Part shown: one piece after another, positions 8,407-16,541 of the stretch
How positions within the stretch are numbered: position 1 is the first letter of the stretch
How the letters are laid out: the number at the start of each line of letters is the position of its first letter
Source of the DNA: CAG-826 sp964583155
Lineage (GTDB): Bacteria; Bacillota_I; Bacilli_A; RFN20; CAG-826
Length of the DNA stretch: 64,000 nt
Direction of reading: 5' to 3'
NCBI GenBank assembly: GCA_964583155.1
Contig: CAZOUY010000003.1
Location: 1 to 64,000, forward strand
The notes under the pieces: generated by a model
Databases searched by the model: none
What the model was told of the DNA's origin: nothing
What the model saw: only the letters and a program-made list of their open reading frames with translations
Position numbers and translations under genes: made by a program

Positions 8407-8894
8407 TATAGTACTCCTCCTAATTTTTTATATTCCATAACGATGTTAGGAACATCATTAACTCCAACTTTAGGATAGACCTTACCATTAATGCTCACAG
8501 CAGGTGCAATACCGCACGCTCCAATGCAACGTAAAGCATCGATCGTAAACAATCCATCTTCGGTGGTTTCTCCCGGATTAATACCTAAAATTTCTGAGAA
8601 TTTATCAATGATTTGTTGTGCCCCTTTGACATAACAAGCTGTTCCTAAACAGCAACCGATAACAAATTGTCCCTTCGGTTTCAAAGAGAAAAAGGAATAG
8701 AAAGTAACTACACCATAGATTTCCGCTACCGATATTCCTGTCTTTTCAGAGACAATTTCTTGTACTTCTAAAGGGATATAACCATACTCCTTTTGAATGT
8801 CACTCAAGATCATCATTAAAGGGGTTCGTTCATCCCGATAACGCTCAATGATCTCATTAATTTGCTTAACAGCCTTTTCGCTTAAATGAGCCAT
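8406..8894 (-). CDS. hydC: Hydrogenase [2Fe-2S] subunit HydC (NuoE-like)
   Basis: Thioredoxin-like [2Fe-2S] protein of 162 residues, first gene of the hydrogenase operon. Cluster ligands are C82 and C87, then C123 and C127 (LRCIGACGIAP). A helical N-terminal part resembles NuoE (residues 1-70). It passes electrons within the NADH-dependent module. AGGAGG lies close upstream of ATG. The gene order hydC-hydB-hydA equals that of trimeric NADH/ferredoxin hydrogenases. Confidence 0.94.
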   Translation of the reverse strand: MAHLSEKAVKQINEIIERYRDERTPLMMILSDIQKEYGYIPLEVQEIVSEKTGISVAEIYGVVTFYSFFSLKPKGQFVIGCCLGTACYVKGAQQIIDKFSEILGINPGETTEDGLFTIDALRCIGACGIAPAVSINGKVYPKVGVNDVPNIVMEYKKLGGVL

Positions 8895-8930
8895 ATTTGC
8901 CCTCCTGTATATTAATAATATTTCTTTATT

Positions 8931-8959
8931 ATTTTAATTAAAAAGTGCATATATTTCAA
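8931..8959 (-). promoter_or_regulatory. hydCBA promoter
   Basis: On the minus strand TTGAAA (8954-8959), a 17-base spacer and TAAAAT (8931-8936) form a near-consensus sigma-A promoter about 37 bases before hydC. Spacing to the gene leaves a short AT-rich leader. Confidence 0.7.
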
Positions 8960-9041
8960 TATATAAATTCACTATTGGCTAAGTTTGGAAATAAACCGTT
9001 GCCTCTATAAGATTCTTTTTTTAAAGCAAATTAAAATGAAT

Positions 9042-9998
9042 CTATAATGCTAGATTATCAATCAATTTAACCAGTCTTTGAATATCTTCTGCATATTGTT
9101 TGGTTGGTTCTTCTTGATAGGGCTCAAGAAGAGGAAGAACCATCAGTTCATTTTCATAGCTTAGTGCGACGTATAATTTATCTTGAATAATGCTAATAGC
9201 GACATCGACTAAGTGATTGTTCGGTTCAAAGGCCATCAAAGCCTCACTAAATTTCTTAGTAAAAAGCGATTTCACTTGTGAATCATTAGTCCAAACGCTT
9301 ATGCGATCGTTTAAGTGTAAATCTTTAGCCATTTCCAATCCCTCTAAATCATTCGGGCCGGCTCCATTTTCATCATGCGATTTGATATAAATAACCGTTT
9401 TATGTTCATATGTCGAAGGAAGATCGACGATAAAAAATTTGCCTAAAAAGCACACTTCTTCTTTCTTTTCACCTTTAACCTTTGCCACACAATCCGCCGC
9501 TTTAAAAGGATGATTACAGATCGTTCCTCTGATTATATTACGACTGCCGACATGACTAACATTGGCAATAAAACCAGCATTTGGGAACTCATTATCCGCT
9601 AATTTCTCTTCGACATTATATTGAAGATCATTGATTAATGGATTCTTTAAAACATAATCATTGGATAATGTATAGTAATCGGAAATATATTTTTTGATTC
9701 TCGCATCCATCTCTTTTTTCATCTTGCTCGAATATATATACAAAACCACTATAACCACCGCCACTAAGATAAGCGCAATATAAAAGTATTTGGAAAGGGC
9801 TAAGAATACAGCCATACATATAACTCCCGCCACACCAATAATGATGGAATTGGTTTTGCGTTGTTTTTTATAAATGGTATCAAACTCTTTCCGGTTCTCT
9901 TCAATTGTTTTTAAAGGATCCTTCACCGGAGTTTTTTCTACTATTTGGGTATCAGGAGTGTTTTCTTTTAAATCATTATCTTTCTCTTCCATATTCAT
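9042..9998 (-). CDS. DUF3137-family membrane protein
   Basis: Protein of 318 residues: an acidic, Lys/Glu-rich N-terminus (1-45), two adjacent membrane segments (about 50-68 and 71-88), and a long soluble domain. The stretch around ISVWTNDSQVKSLFTKKFSEAL, followed by QDKLYVALSYENELMVLPLLEP, matches the pattern of DUF3137 proteins as I know it. Function is unknown; members often neighbour LemA, and this genome has a LemA cluster at 51.6-55.6 kb containing a related domain. Two start codons six bases apart fit the AAAGGA site; the second (9992) has better spacing. It has its own promoter and no obvious operon partner. Confidence 0.65.
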   Translation of the reverse strand: MNMEEKDNDLKENTPDTQIVEKTPVKDPLKTIEENRKEFDTIYKKQRKTNSIIIGVAGVICMAVFLALSKYFYIALILVAVVIVVLYIYSSKMKKEMDARIKKYISDYYTLSNDYVLKNPLINDLQYNVEEKLADNEFPNAGFIANVSHVGSRNIIRGTICNHPFKAADCVAKVKGEKKEEVCFLGKFFIVDLPSTYEHKTVIYIKSHDENGAGPNDLEGLEMAKDLHLNDRISVWTNDSQVKSLFTKKFSEALMAFEPNNHLVDVAISIIQDKLYVALSYENELMVLPLLEPYQEEPTKQYAEDIQRLVKLIDNLAL

Positions 9999-10024
9999 TA
10001 TTCCTTTCTAAAAGAAGTATCTAT

Positions 10025-10033
10025 ATTATATCA
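10025..10033 (-). promoter_or_regulatory. Promoter of the DUF3137 gene (extended -10)
   Basis: TGA-TATAAT on the minus strand, 27 bases before the start codon. The -35 region is weak. Confidence 0.55.
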
Positions 10034-10116
10034 CATGCATATTAGAAAAAAATTAAATTTTGTTTTGGACAAATAGTGCTGAATGACTAGAAATTGGTCA
10101 ATTAGATCAAAAATAA

Positions 10117-10143
10117 TTAGCACTCTTTTCTTGACAGTGCTAA
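10117..10143 (+). promoter_or_regulatory. CIRCE element (HrcA operator)
   Basis: TTAGCACTC-N9-CAGTGCTAA matches the CIRCE consensus TTAGCACTC-N9-GAGTGCTAA at 17 of 18 arm positions. It overlaps the -35 box of the htpG promoter, so HrcA bound here would block transcription. hrcA itself is not in this window. Confidence 0.93.
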
Positions 10144-10159
10144 AGTAACTCATTATAAT
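10131..10159 (+). promoter_or_regulatory. htpG promoter (consensus sigma-A)
   Basis: TTGACA (10131-10136), exactly 17 bases, TATAAT (10154-10159): a perfect consensus housekeeping promoter. The -35 box lies inside the CIRCE element, as expected for a strong promoter held down by HrcA. Confidence 0.93.
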
Positions 10160-10191
10160 ATATCTAGAATTTGAAAAAGGAGGCTTTTTAG

Positions 10192-12114
10192 ATGAAAGAA
10201 ACTAAAAAATTTAAGACAGAGTCGAAACGATTGCTCGACTTAATGATCAATTCAATTTACACCAATCAAGAAATATTTTTACGTGAATTAATATCTAATG
10301 CCAGTGATGCAATGGATAAAAGACACTATTTGTCATTAACTACAGACGGTATAGAAGACGCTTCAAATCCTGAAATCCGTATTTCGGTTGATACTAAGGA
10401 AAGAACCATTTCAATTGAAGATGATGGTCTTGGCATGAGCCATGATGAATTAGTAGAAAATTTGGGCACCATTGCTCGTAGTGGCTCACGCGAGTTTATG
10501 AAAAAATTGGAAGAGGCTGATACCGCACAGCAGGAAATCGACATTATCGGTCAATTTGGGGTTGGCTTTTATAGCGCCTTTATGGTCGCCAAGAAAGTCA
10601 TGGTAGAAACAAAATCTGTCAAAGAGGAAAAGGCTTATCGTTTTATCTCCAAAGGCGAAGAATCATATACTATTGAAGAAATCGATAAAGCGAAAATAGG
10701 CACTAAAATCACTCTTTATTTGCGTGATGAAACCGAAGAGAATCATTTCGATATGTATCTCGAAAGCTGGAAAATCGAGAGTCTCGTGAAAAAATACAGT
10801 GATTACATTCGTTATCCTATTCGCATGGAAGTGGAAGAGGAAATCCCTGATAAAGACGAAAATGGTGATATTATCGAAGGAAAATACACCAAACAATTAG
10901 TAGATAAGACACTTAATTCAATGATTCCTATTTGGAAAAAGAATAAAAAAGATGTCACTGATGAAGAAAAAAACAGCTTTTATAAGAGCAAATTTAATGA
11001 TTATGAAGATCCATTAACATCGTTCTTTTTCCACGTTGAAGGATTACTATCATATGACGCTCTTCTTTATATTCCCGCTCATGCACCATTTGATCTCTAT
11101 AGTGAAAAATATGAAAAGGGACTTCAACTCTACACTAAAGGAGTCTTTATTATGGAAAAGGCCAAAGAATTGATTCCCGATTATTTGAAATTCGTTAAAG
11201 GCTTAGTCGACTCCAGTGATTTGTCTTTGAATATTTCCCGCGAGATGCTGCAAAAAAGCGCAGAACTGCATCGTATTTCACAAAATTTAGAGAAAAAGAT
11301 TATTAACGAGTTTTCCAAAATGAAAGATGATGATTTTGAGAAATACTTAAAATTCTTTGCTCTTTATGGCACACATTTGAAATATGGTATCTATGAAAGC
11401 TATGGTCAAAAGAAGGATCTTTTACAGAACCTCTTGATTTATGAAACGCTTAATAGCGACCAAATGATATCTCTAAAGCAATATAAAGAACAAATGTTAG
11501 AGGATCAAAAAGATATTTATTATGTGATTGGTTCTTCCAAAGAACAGGTTCGCTTATTGCCACAAATGGATGCGGTTATTAAAAAAGGCTACAACGTTTT
11601 GATTCTCAAGGATGATGTTGATGAATTTACCTTGATGATGATGCGCGAATATGAAGGTGCCGAATTTAAGAATATCAGTGTGGCTAATCTTGATATCATC
11701 AGCGCAGAAGAAAAAGATGAAATTCAAAAAATGACTGAAAGCAAAAAGGATTTCCTAGAGCATTTAAAAGCCGCTTTGCAGTCCGATGTAACCGATGTCC
11801 GTTTCTCGACTCGTCTCATCGAATCGCCTGTATGCTTAGTCAGTCAAGAAGGTGGTTTATCTTTAGGCATGGAAAAGGTTCTCAAGCAAATGCCTAATAA
11901 TGAAGAAGCAAGCGCCACTAAAATTCTTGAGATCAATCCTCATCATGAATTAGTATCCGCTTTAGAAAGCCTTGATTTAGAAAGTGATGAATTTAAAGAA
12001 TATGCTTCGGTTCTCTATGACCAAGCCTTATTAATCGAAGGCCTACCATTAAAAGATCCGACAGCTTTCTCTAAATCAATCGCGAAATTGATGGTTAAAG
12101 CTTCAAAGAAGTAA
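10192..12114 (+). CDS. htpG: Hsp90-family molecular chaperone HtpG
   Basis: Bacterial Hsp90, 640 residues, cytoplasmic ATP-dependent chaperone dimer. The N-terminal GHKL ATPase domain has the ATP-binding motifs ELISNASDAMDK (about 37), DDGLGMS (about 82) and GQFGVGFYSAFMVA (about 120). The middle domain (about 230-490) and the C-terminal dimerisation domain are full length. AGGAGG lies just before ATG. It is monocistronic, under a perfect promoter overlapped by CIRCE. In B. subtilis htpG is not an HrcA target, so direct HrcA control is a difference worth noting. Confidence 0.97.
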   Translation: MKETKKFKTESKRLLDLMINSIYTNQEIFLRELISNASDAMDKRHYLSLTTDGIEDASNPEIRISVDTKERTISIEDDGLGMSHDELVENLGTIARSGSREFMKKLEEADTAQQEIDIIGQFGVGFYSAFMVAKKVMVETKSVKEEKAYRFISKGEESYTIEEIDKAKIGTKITLYLRDETEENHFDMYLESWKIESLVKKYSDYIRYPIRMEVEEEIPDKDENGDIIEGKYTKQLVDKTLNSMIPIWKKNKKDVTDEEKNSFYKSKFNDYEDPLTSFFFHVEGLLSYDALLYIPAHAPFDLYSEKYEKGLQLYTKGVFIMEKAKELIPDYLKFVKGLVDSSDLSLNISREMLQKSAELHRISQNLEKKIINEFSKMKDDDFEKYLKFFALYGTHLKYGIYESYGQKKDLLQNLLIYETLNSDQMISLKQYKEQMLEDQKDIYYVIGSSKEQVRLLPQMDAVIKKGYNVLILKDDVDEFTLMMMREYEGAEFKNISVANLDIISAEEKDEIQKMTESKKDFLEHLKAALQSDVTDVRFSTRLIESPVCLVSQEGGLSLGMEKVLKQMPNNEEASATKILEINPHHELVSALESLDLESDEFKEYASVLYDQALLIEGLPLKDPTAFSKSIAKLMVKASKK

Positions 12115-12120
12115 AAGAAA

Positions 12121-12146
12121 AGGCGTTGTCTTAATTGGCAACGCCT
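12121..12146. terminator. Bidirectional terminator htpG / thiT
   Basis: AGGCGTTG (12121-12128) pairs with CAACGCCT (12139-12146), with T-rich runs on both strands. The thiT stop codon lies in the loop, so the last codons of thiT form one arm. Confidence 0.85.
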
Positions 12147-12685
12147 TTATTATTTTTTCTTAAAACATACTTCGAAAGGAAGGGATAAATTAAAAAGCCT
12201 ACAAAGAGACAAATAGCCAATGATATCAATAAATAAGGAGCATTATAAGTCAAGGAAGCCCAAAACGGTGTATCCCAGGCTAACATTCCCGCCAAAGTAT
12301 GAGCTGCTAATCTAATTAATGAAGGTATAATCATTCCTAAGGCGAAATAAACATAATTAATCATTTTATTGCCTCGTAAAGCATATTTACTAAATAATCC
12401 GCTTAACCCGATAGCGCCAAAGGCCACTAAATAATCGAAGACCAATGAAGCCCAATGGAAGGCATACCCATCCGATAAGAAATTGACAATAGCGTAAACC
12501 ACGCCACCGATTAGTCCATATTTAAGTCCTAATGTAAATCCTAAAATAAAAAGCGGTAGCATCGCTAATGATATCGATCCTCCATTAGGCATTTTCATCA
12601 GGGGCATAGCTTTCATTAATATCGCAATCACGAAGGCCGCTGACACCATCATCGCGGTAAAAACCATTTTTTCAATCTTATTCAT
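12131..12685 (-). CDS. thiT: Thiamine transporter ThiT (ECF S component)
   Basis: Small membrane protein (184 residues) with six predicted membrane segments, the substrate-binding S component of an energy-coupling-factor thiamine transporter; the shared ATPase/transmembrane module is not in the window. Family features include GGSISLAMLPLFILGFTLG and the C-terminal aromatic-rich segment with HTLAGMLAW. A frame opens five codons earlier, but GGAGG eight bases before the ATG at 12685 sets the start. An upstream TPP riboswitch supports the thiamine specificity. Confidence 0.92.
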   Translation of the reverse strand: MNKIEKMVFTAMMVSAAFVIAILMKAMPLMKMPNGGSISLAMLPLFILGFTLGLKYGLIGGVVYAIVNFLSDGYAFHWASLVFDYLVAFGAIGLSGLFSKYALRGNKMINYVYFALGMIIPSLIRLAAHTLAGMLAWDTPFWASLTYNAPYLLISLAICLFVGFLIYPFLSKYVLRKNNKGVAN

Positions 12686-12690
12686 CTTAA

Positions 12691-12726
12691 TTTCCTCCAT
12701 AAAAAAATCCCCACTAGCGGAGGAAA
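12691..12726 (-). promoter_or_regulatory. SD-sequestering expression platform of the thiT leader
   Basis: In the thiT mRNA, UUUCCUCC (12726-12719) is perfectly complementary over 8 bases to GGAGGAAA (12698-12691), which contains the thiT Shine-Dalgarno sequence. This points to translational control by hiding the ribosome binding site. Which fold TPP stabilises cannot be settled by eye. Confidence 0.6.
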
Positions 12727-12816
12727 GAAAAAAATCCTACGCCAGCATTACCTGGATCAGGTATGGTCTGTTCTGGATTAAGAACACTCTCAGCCTATTT
12801 CCATAAGCTCCCGTCT
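12727..12816 (-). ncRNA. TPP (thiamine pyrophosphate) riboswitch
   Basis: The minus strand carries the conserved TPP aptamer parts in order: GGGAGC, GGCTGAGAG (12787-12795 on the reverse), ACCTGATC and the 3' consensus AATGCTGGCGTAGGA (12735-12750 region). It precedes thiT by about 50 bases. It senses thiamine pyrophosphate and should lower thiT expression when the vitamin is plentiful. Confidence 0.95.
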
Positions 12817-12913
12817 AAAATAATAGCACTATTTTTTTATTAATACAATCTTCTTGGTCTAACTTTATCCTTTGCTACGTAAAATATAACGTAAAAAGAA
12901 AAGGAGATTTTTT

Positions 12914-13303
12914 ATGGATCGTATGCAACCACCGCCACCGAATTATTACGGAGTTCCTTATCCTTCTGCTTCGCCAATGGATCAACCGATGATGGGAAGA
13001 GCCGCCCCTAATTATAACGGCCCACAACCACCTCAACCAAATGGTTCTACCGCAGGAAACTCTCAAAATGAGAATGTCAATGATACCGAGAATACTTTCA
13101 AGTCATCAACCAATCACTATATTGGCAAAAAAATGAAAGTTTATTGCAGCTTTCCTGATTCAGCTAAATGGCATGATGTGATTTTCGAAGGACGCTTAGT
13201 ATATGCCGAAAACGATCATCTAATCTTGCGAAGCTTAGAAACTGAATTTTGGACAATCATCGTGAGTGTTTATATCAATTACATTGAATTATCCGAATCA
13301 TAA
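12914..13303 (+). CDS. GerQ-like (spore coat protein family) protein
   Basis: 129 residues: a Pro/Asn/Tyr/Met-rich, probably disordered N-terminus (1-65) and a compact C-terminal domain (about 69-127). That domain aligns by eye with Bacillus GerQ: GKKMKVYCSF / WHDVIFEGRL / NDHLILRS / IIVSVYINYIEL. In Bacillus GerQ is a coat protein needed by the cortex-lytic enzyme CwlJ and lies in the same neighbourhood as ung, which is the next gene here. The lysine-rich N-terminus cross-linked in Bacillus GerQ is absent. Sporulation itself is not shown by the window; a reused surface protein is possible. AAGGAG precedes ATG. Confidence 0.6.
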   Translation: MDRMQPPPPNYYGVPYPSASPMDQPMMGRAAPNYNGPQPPQPNGSTAGNSQNENVNDTENTFKSSTNHYIGKKMKVYCSFPDSAKWHDVIFEGRLVYAENDHLILRSLETEFWTIIVSVYINYIELSES

Positions 13304-13327
13304 AAAGGGTTCATCAAAACCCTTTTT
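13302..13327. terminator. Bidirectional terminator gerQ-like / ung
   Basis: AAAAAGGGTT / AACCCTTTTT with a short loop lies between the two convergent genes and has T runs on both strands. Confidence 0.85.
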
Positions 13328-14003
13328 ATTTTTCATCTTTTTGATTGCACCAATTTATAGGCTCACGATTATTTTTGATTAAATACATATTGGCTCGTGA
13401 AAAATGATGATTTCCAAAGAAGCCACCTCTATTAGCACTTAAAGGCGAAGGATGAGTCGCTTCCAAAATTAAGCGATGCGGATTGGTGATATATTGCTTT
13501 AAATTACGCGCATAACGTCCCCAAAGGATAAAAACAATCGGCAAGTCACTTTGATCAATATATTCCAAAACATCTTTCAATAATATTTCATACTCGGGAA
13601 TCTGATGAGAAAGTGCCTCCCCTTGGCGGACACTCAAAATAGCGTTCAAAAGCAAAACACCTTGTGTTGCGAGATAAGTAAGATCGCCATCTAACTTCAT
13701 TTTAACACCGAGATCGTTTTCAATTTCTTTATAAATATTGATTAAACTTGGCGGAAGAGGTTCCCCCGATGGAACCGAAAAAGAAAGTCCCATGGCTTGA
13801 TTCGGCTCATGGTATGGATCTTGACCGATAATAACCACCTTAATTTGATCAAATTGTGTTTTATTGAAAGCATTTAATAACAATGATTTAGGCGGATACA
13901 CAATATGTCTTTGATATTCCAACGCCAAAAAATTATGCAAGCGGCGCATATGCTCTTTTTGTTTCTCTTCGGCAAAAAAATTTTCCCACGATTGATTGTT
14001 CAC
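13326..14003 (-). CDS. ung: Uracil-DNA glycosylase
   Basis: Family 1 uracil-DNA glycosylase of about 225 residues, removing uracil from DNA as the first step of base excision repair. The catalytic motif GQDPYHEPNQAMGLSFSVP and the C-terminal HPSPLSANRGGFFG are intact. A longer ATG start at 14021 is excluded because that ATG lies inside the promoter's -10 box; the GTG at 14003, preceded by GCGGTGATC (close to the anti-SD complement), is the likely start. Confidence 0.95.
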   Translation of the reverse strand: MNNQSWENFFAEEKQKEHMRRLHNFLALEYQRHIVYPPKSLLLNAFNKTQFDQIKVVIIGQDPYHEPNQAMGLSFSVPSGEPLPPSLINIYKEIENDLGVKMKLDGDLTYLATQGVLLLNAILSVRQGEALSHQIPEYEILLKDVLEYIDQSDLPIVFILWGRYARNLKQYITNPHRLILEATHPSPLSANRGGFFGNHHFSRANMYLIKNNREPINWCNQKDEK

Positions 14004-14019
14004 TACGATCACCGCTTTC

Positions 14020-14028
14020 ATTATAGCA
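14020..14028 (-). promoter_or_regulatory. ung promoter (extended -10)
   Basis: TGC-TATAAT on the minus strand ends 17 bases before the GTG start of ung, implying a very short leader of about ten bases that begins near the Shine-Dalgarno sequence. Confidence 0.65.
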
Positions 14029-14153
14029 TATTAAGAGATTTTCACCATTAACAAATCGTGATCAGTGGTGATAATAAATAACCGCTGGATTTTATTTTAT
14101 CACTAATGAAATCCAACAAATATCATGTATAATAGTAGGTAAGGAGCCCTATT

Positions 14154-15245
14154 ATGCGAATTCTTTTTGTCTTTAATCACCCTGCTCCATACAAAGTGGA
14201 GCTCTTGCGGCGCATTGCTCAGCATCTAGATATAACGGTTATTTTTGAGCGACATTCTAATAGCGATCGGAATCGTGATTTTTATGTTAATAATAAGTTG
14301 GATTTTCCCCATATTTTTATCAAGGGTCTTCCATTAGGCAAAGAAAATTGCTTTTCAACTGCCATCAAAAATCACATTAAAAATAATCATTATGATCTTA
14401 TTGTCATGAATGGTTATTCGACATTTGCCGAGCTTATCGCCATCAATTACTTGATAAAAAAAGGAATTCCTTACGCCTTATACATTAACGGAGGTGTTAT
14501 TCGCAATGACTTCTCTTTTAAATACCGATTAAAGAAAAAACTAATTTCGAACGCTTTCCGTTATTATTCTCCTAGTTCAAAAGCCGATGGCTATTTACTT
14601 CATTATGGTGCCCGAAAAGAGGATATCCGCTATTACCCTTATGCCACCATTTCCGAAAAAGAAATAGTTACAATGCCGTTATCCCCATCAGAAAGAGAAC
14701 AAAAGCTTAAAGAATATAATGTTCCCACACAGTGCCCCATCTTTATTTCTATCGGGCAATTTATTTCACGTAAAAACATGTCAAAGCTCTTGGAAATCTT
14801 TAAATTACGACCTGATTATCATCTCATTTTAGTTGGTGGGGGGCCTCAAAAAAAGCAATATGAAAATTTCATCAAACAAAACGATATACATAATGTCACT
14901 ATTTTGCCATTTTTAAAGCGAAAAGATTTATTTCCGCTTTTGCGTGCATGCGATGCGATGATTTTACTTTCTAAAGAAGACATCTATGGTCATGTCATAA
15001 ATGAAGCATTCTCACAGGGATTAGGAGTCATTGCCAGCGATCGTATCGTTGCGGCCCGGACATTGATCAAGGATGGTGAGAATGGCTATATTGTTTCTTT
15101 GAATGATGATCAATACATTTTGAAAACCATGGATTTGATTATAAATAATTCCTTTTTTAATAGTGCTATTGAAACAGCATCAAAAAATACCTACGAGATT
15201 TCCGCTTCGATCCATGTTGCACTTTGGAAGGAGGAAGATCGTTGA
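14154..15245 (+). CDS. Glycosyltransferase family 4 (GT-B fold)
   Basis: 363 residues, GT-B type. The N-terminal Rossmann half starts MRILFVFNHPAPYKVELL; the C-terminal donor-binding half shows PIFISIGQFISRKN, LILVGGGPQK and the E-x7-E motif EDIYGHVINEAFSQG. Likely a cytoplasmic enzyme adding a sugar from a nucleotide donor to a lipid-linked surface glycan; the sugar cannot be told. AAGGAG precedes ATG, and TATAAT at 14128-14133 is a probable -10. The stop codon overlaps the next start (TGATG). Confidence 0.85.
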   Translation: MRILFVFNHPAPYKVELLRRIAQHLDITVIFERHSNSDRNRDFYVNNKLDFPHIFIKGLPLGKENCFSTAIKNHIKNNHYDLIVMNGYSTFAELIAINYLIKKGIPYALYINGGVIRNDFSFKYRLKKKLISNAFRYYSPSSKADGYLLHYGARKEDIRYYPYATISEKEIVTMPLSPSEREQKLKEYNVPTQCPIFISIGQFISRKNMSKLLEIFKLRPDYHLILVGGGPQKKQYENFIKQNDIHNVTILPFLKRKDLFPLLRACDAMILLSKEDIYGHVINEAFSQGLGVIASDRIVAARTLIKDGENGYIVSLNDDQYILKTMDLIINNSFFNSAIETASKNTYEISASIHVALWKEEDR

Positions 15246-16393
15246 TGCATATTTTGTTATTATCAACCGTTATTAGCGATGAACGCTTCAATGATTTATG
15301 TCAAAAGGGCTGCGCTTCAAATCCCTCCAATCAACACTTTTACCATTCATTAGCGAAAATGTTAGCGGTAAAATATCCTGTGGATATTCTTGTCAATCGT
15401 CCCACTTTAAAAAAGGATGGGCGTTATTATAAAAATGAAGAAGATAGTGAAGAATCAATTCATTTTCATTATCTATCTTTTTGGAATATGCCGAAATTAA
15501 AAGGAATTAATATCGGTTATTATTCCTTAAAGAAGCTAAAAAGCATTGTTCATCCTGACACGATGATTTTTGTCGATAGCCTAAATTATTCTCTTCTTAA
15601 GCTAGGCTTCCGCATCGCCAAAAAATATCATTTGCCGATTGTTGGAGTGATTACCGATCATCCCGCAAATTTGACAAACTCTTCTAAGAAGTATCAAAAA
15701 ATCATCACAAAATTATGGCCGAAATTTGACTATTATTATTGTTTAACTCCCGCTTTAAACGCGAAGGCTAACCCACATAATCGACCAGCATTTATTAAGG
15801 AAGGATTAATTGATGTCTCGATTTTTTCTTTCCATTATCAGCGTCCTCTTGATAAAGACTATCTTTTTTTCGGAGGAGCATTATATGAAAGATATGGCAT
15901 ATTAGATCTTCTTCATGCTTTTCATCGTTTCCAATCTCCTGTTCATCTTGTTATTGCCGGGCATGGTCCATCTTCGGAAATAGTTAAACAATATGCTTTA
16001 ATTGATAATCGTATCCATTATGTAGGGCTTTTGAATCAGCAAGAGATTATCGCCTTTGAACAAAATGCACTATGCAATATTAATCCCCGTCCTATAAACT
16101 CTCATCTCGATGATTTATCATTTCCCAGTAAAGTATTGGAATATATTGCTAGCGGAGTCCCCTTGCTTTCGACAAAGAATCATAATTTAGTAAAGATTTT
16201 TCAAGATAATGTTCTTTGGATTAATGGTCAAACAAATGATGATTTTCTTTCTTCCTTTGAGTCTTTGATGGTTCTTTCTAAGGAAGAACAAGCGCAAAAA
16301 GCGCAAAAAGCGAAAGCCATCGCCTTAAGCGACTACTCTTTAGAAAAGGTAGCCGAAGAGTTAGAGGTGCTTTTTAAAGATATAAATCTTTAG
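15245..16393 (+). CDS. Glycosyltransferase, GT4-like
   Basis: 382 residues with GT-B features: YFFGGALYERYGILDLLHAF, VIAGHGPSS and FPSKVLEYIASGVPLLST, the donor-binding C-terminal half. The N-terminal half is divergent. It is coupled to the upstream glycosyltransferase by a one-base stop/start overlap, with AAGGAGG inside the end of that gene, so the two enzymes probably act on the same glycan. A frame opening 21 bases earlier lacks its own binding site. Confidence 0.82.
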   Translation: MHILLLSTVISDERFNDLCQKGCASNPSNQHFYHSLAKMLAVKYPVDILVNRPTLKKDGRYYKNEEDSEESIHFHYLSFWNMPKLKGINIGYYSLKKLKSIVHPDTMIFVDSLNYSLLKLGFRIAKKYHLPIVGVITDHPANLTNSSKKYQKIITKLWPKFDYYYCLTPALNAKANPHNRPAFIKEGLIDVSIFSFHYQRPLDKDYLFFGGALYERYGILDLLHAFHRFQSPVHLVIAGHGPSSEIVKQYALIDNRIHYVGLLNQQEIIAFEQNALCNINPRPINSHLDDLSFPSKVLEYIASGVPLLSTKNHNLVKIFQDNVLWINGQTNDDFLSSFESLMVLSKEEQAQKAQKAKAIALSDYSLEKVAEELEVLFKDINL

Positions 16394-16541
16394 CATCGTT
16401 TTTATTTTTTATCAAATGAAAGATGAAAAACAATTAATTGCTATCACTCTTTCGATCACAGACATTCATAACATGTTTTATGAAAAAAGAGACTAATTAG
16501 CTCATTTAATTCGATATAAAAATGACAAGAATTTTATTTAT

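Noticed and set aside
8931..8980. A Rex-type operator before hydC
   Set aside because: Only one half-site-like string (TTCACTA) is visible; the second half does not match, so control by Rex is not supported.
14051..14110. Inverted repeats upstream of the first glycosyltransferase (GTGATAA/TTATCAC)
   Set aside because: AT-rich, imperfect and without a clear link to promoter elements; may be chance.
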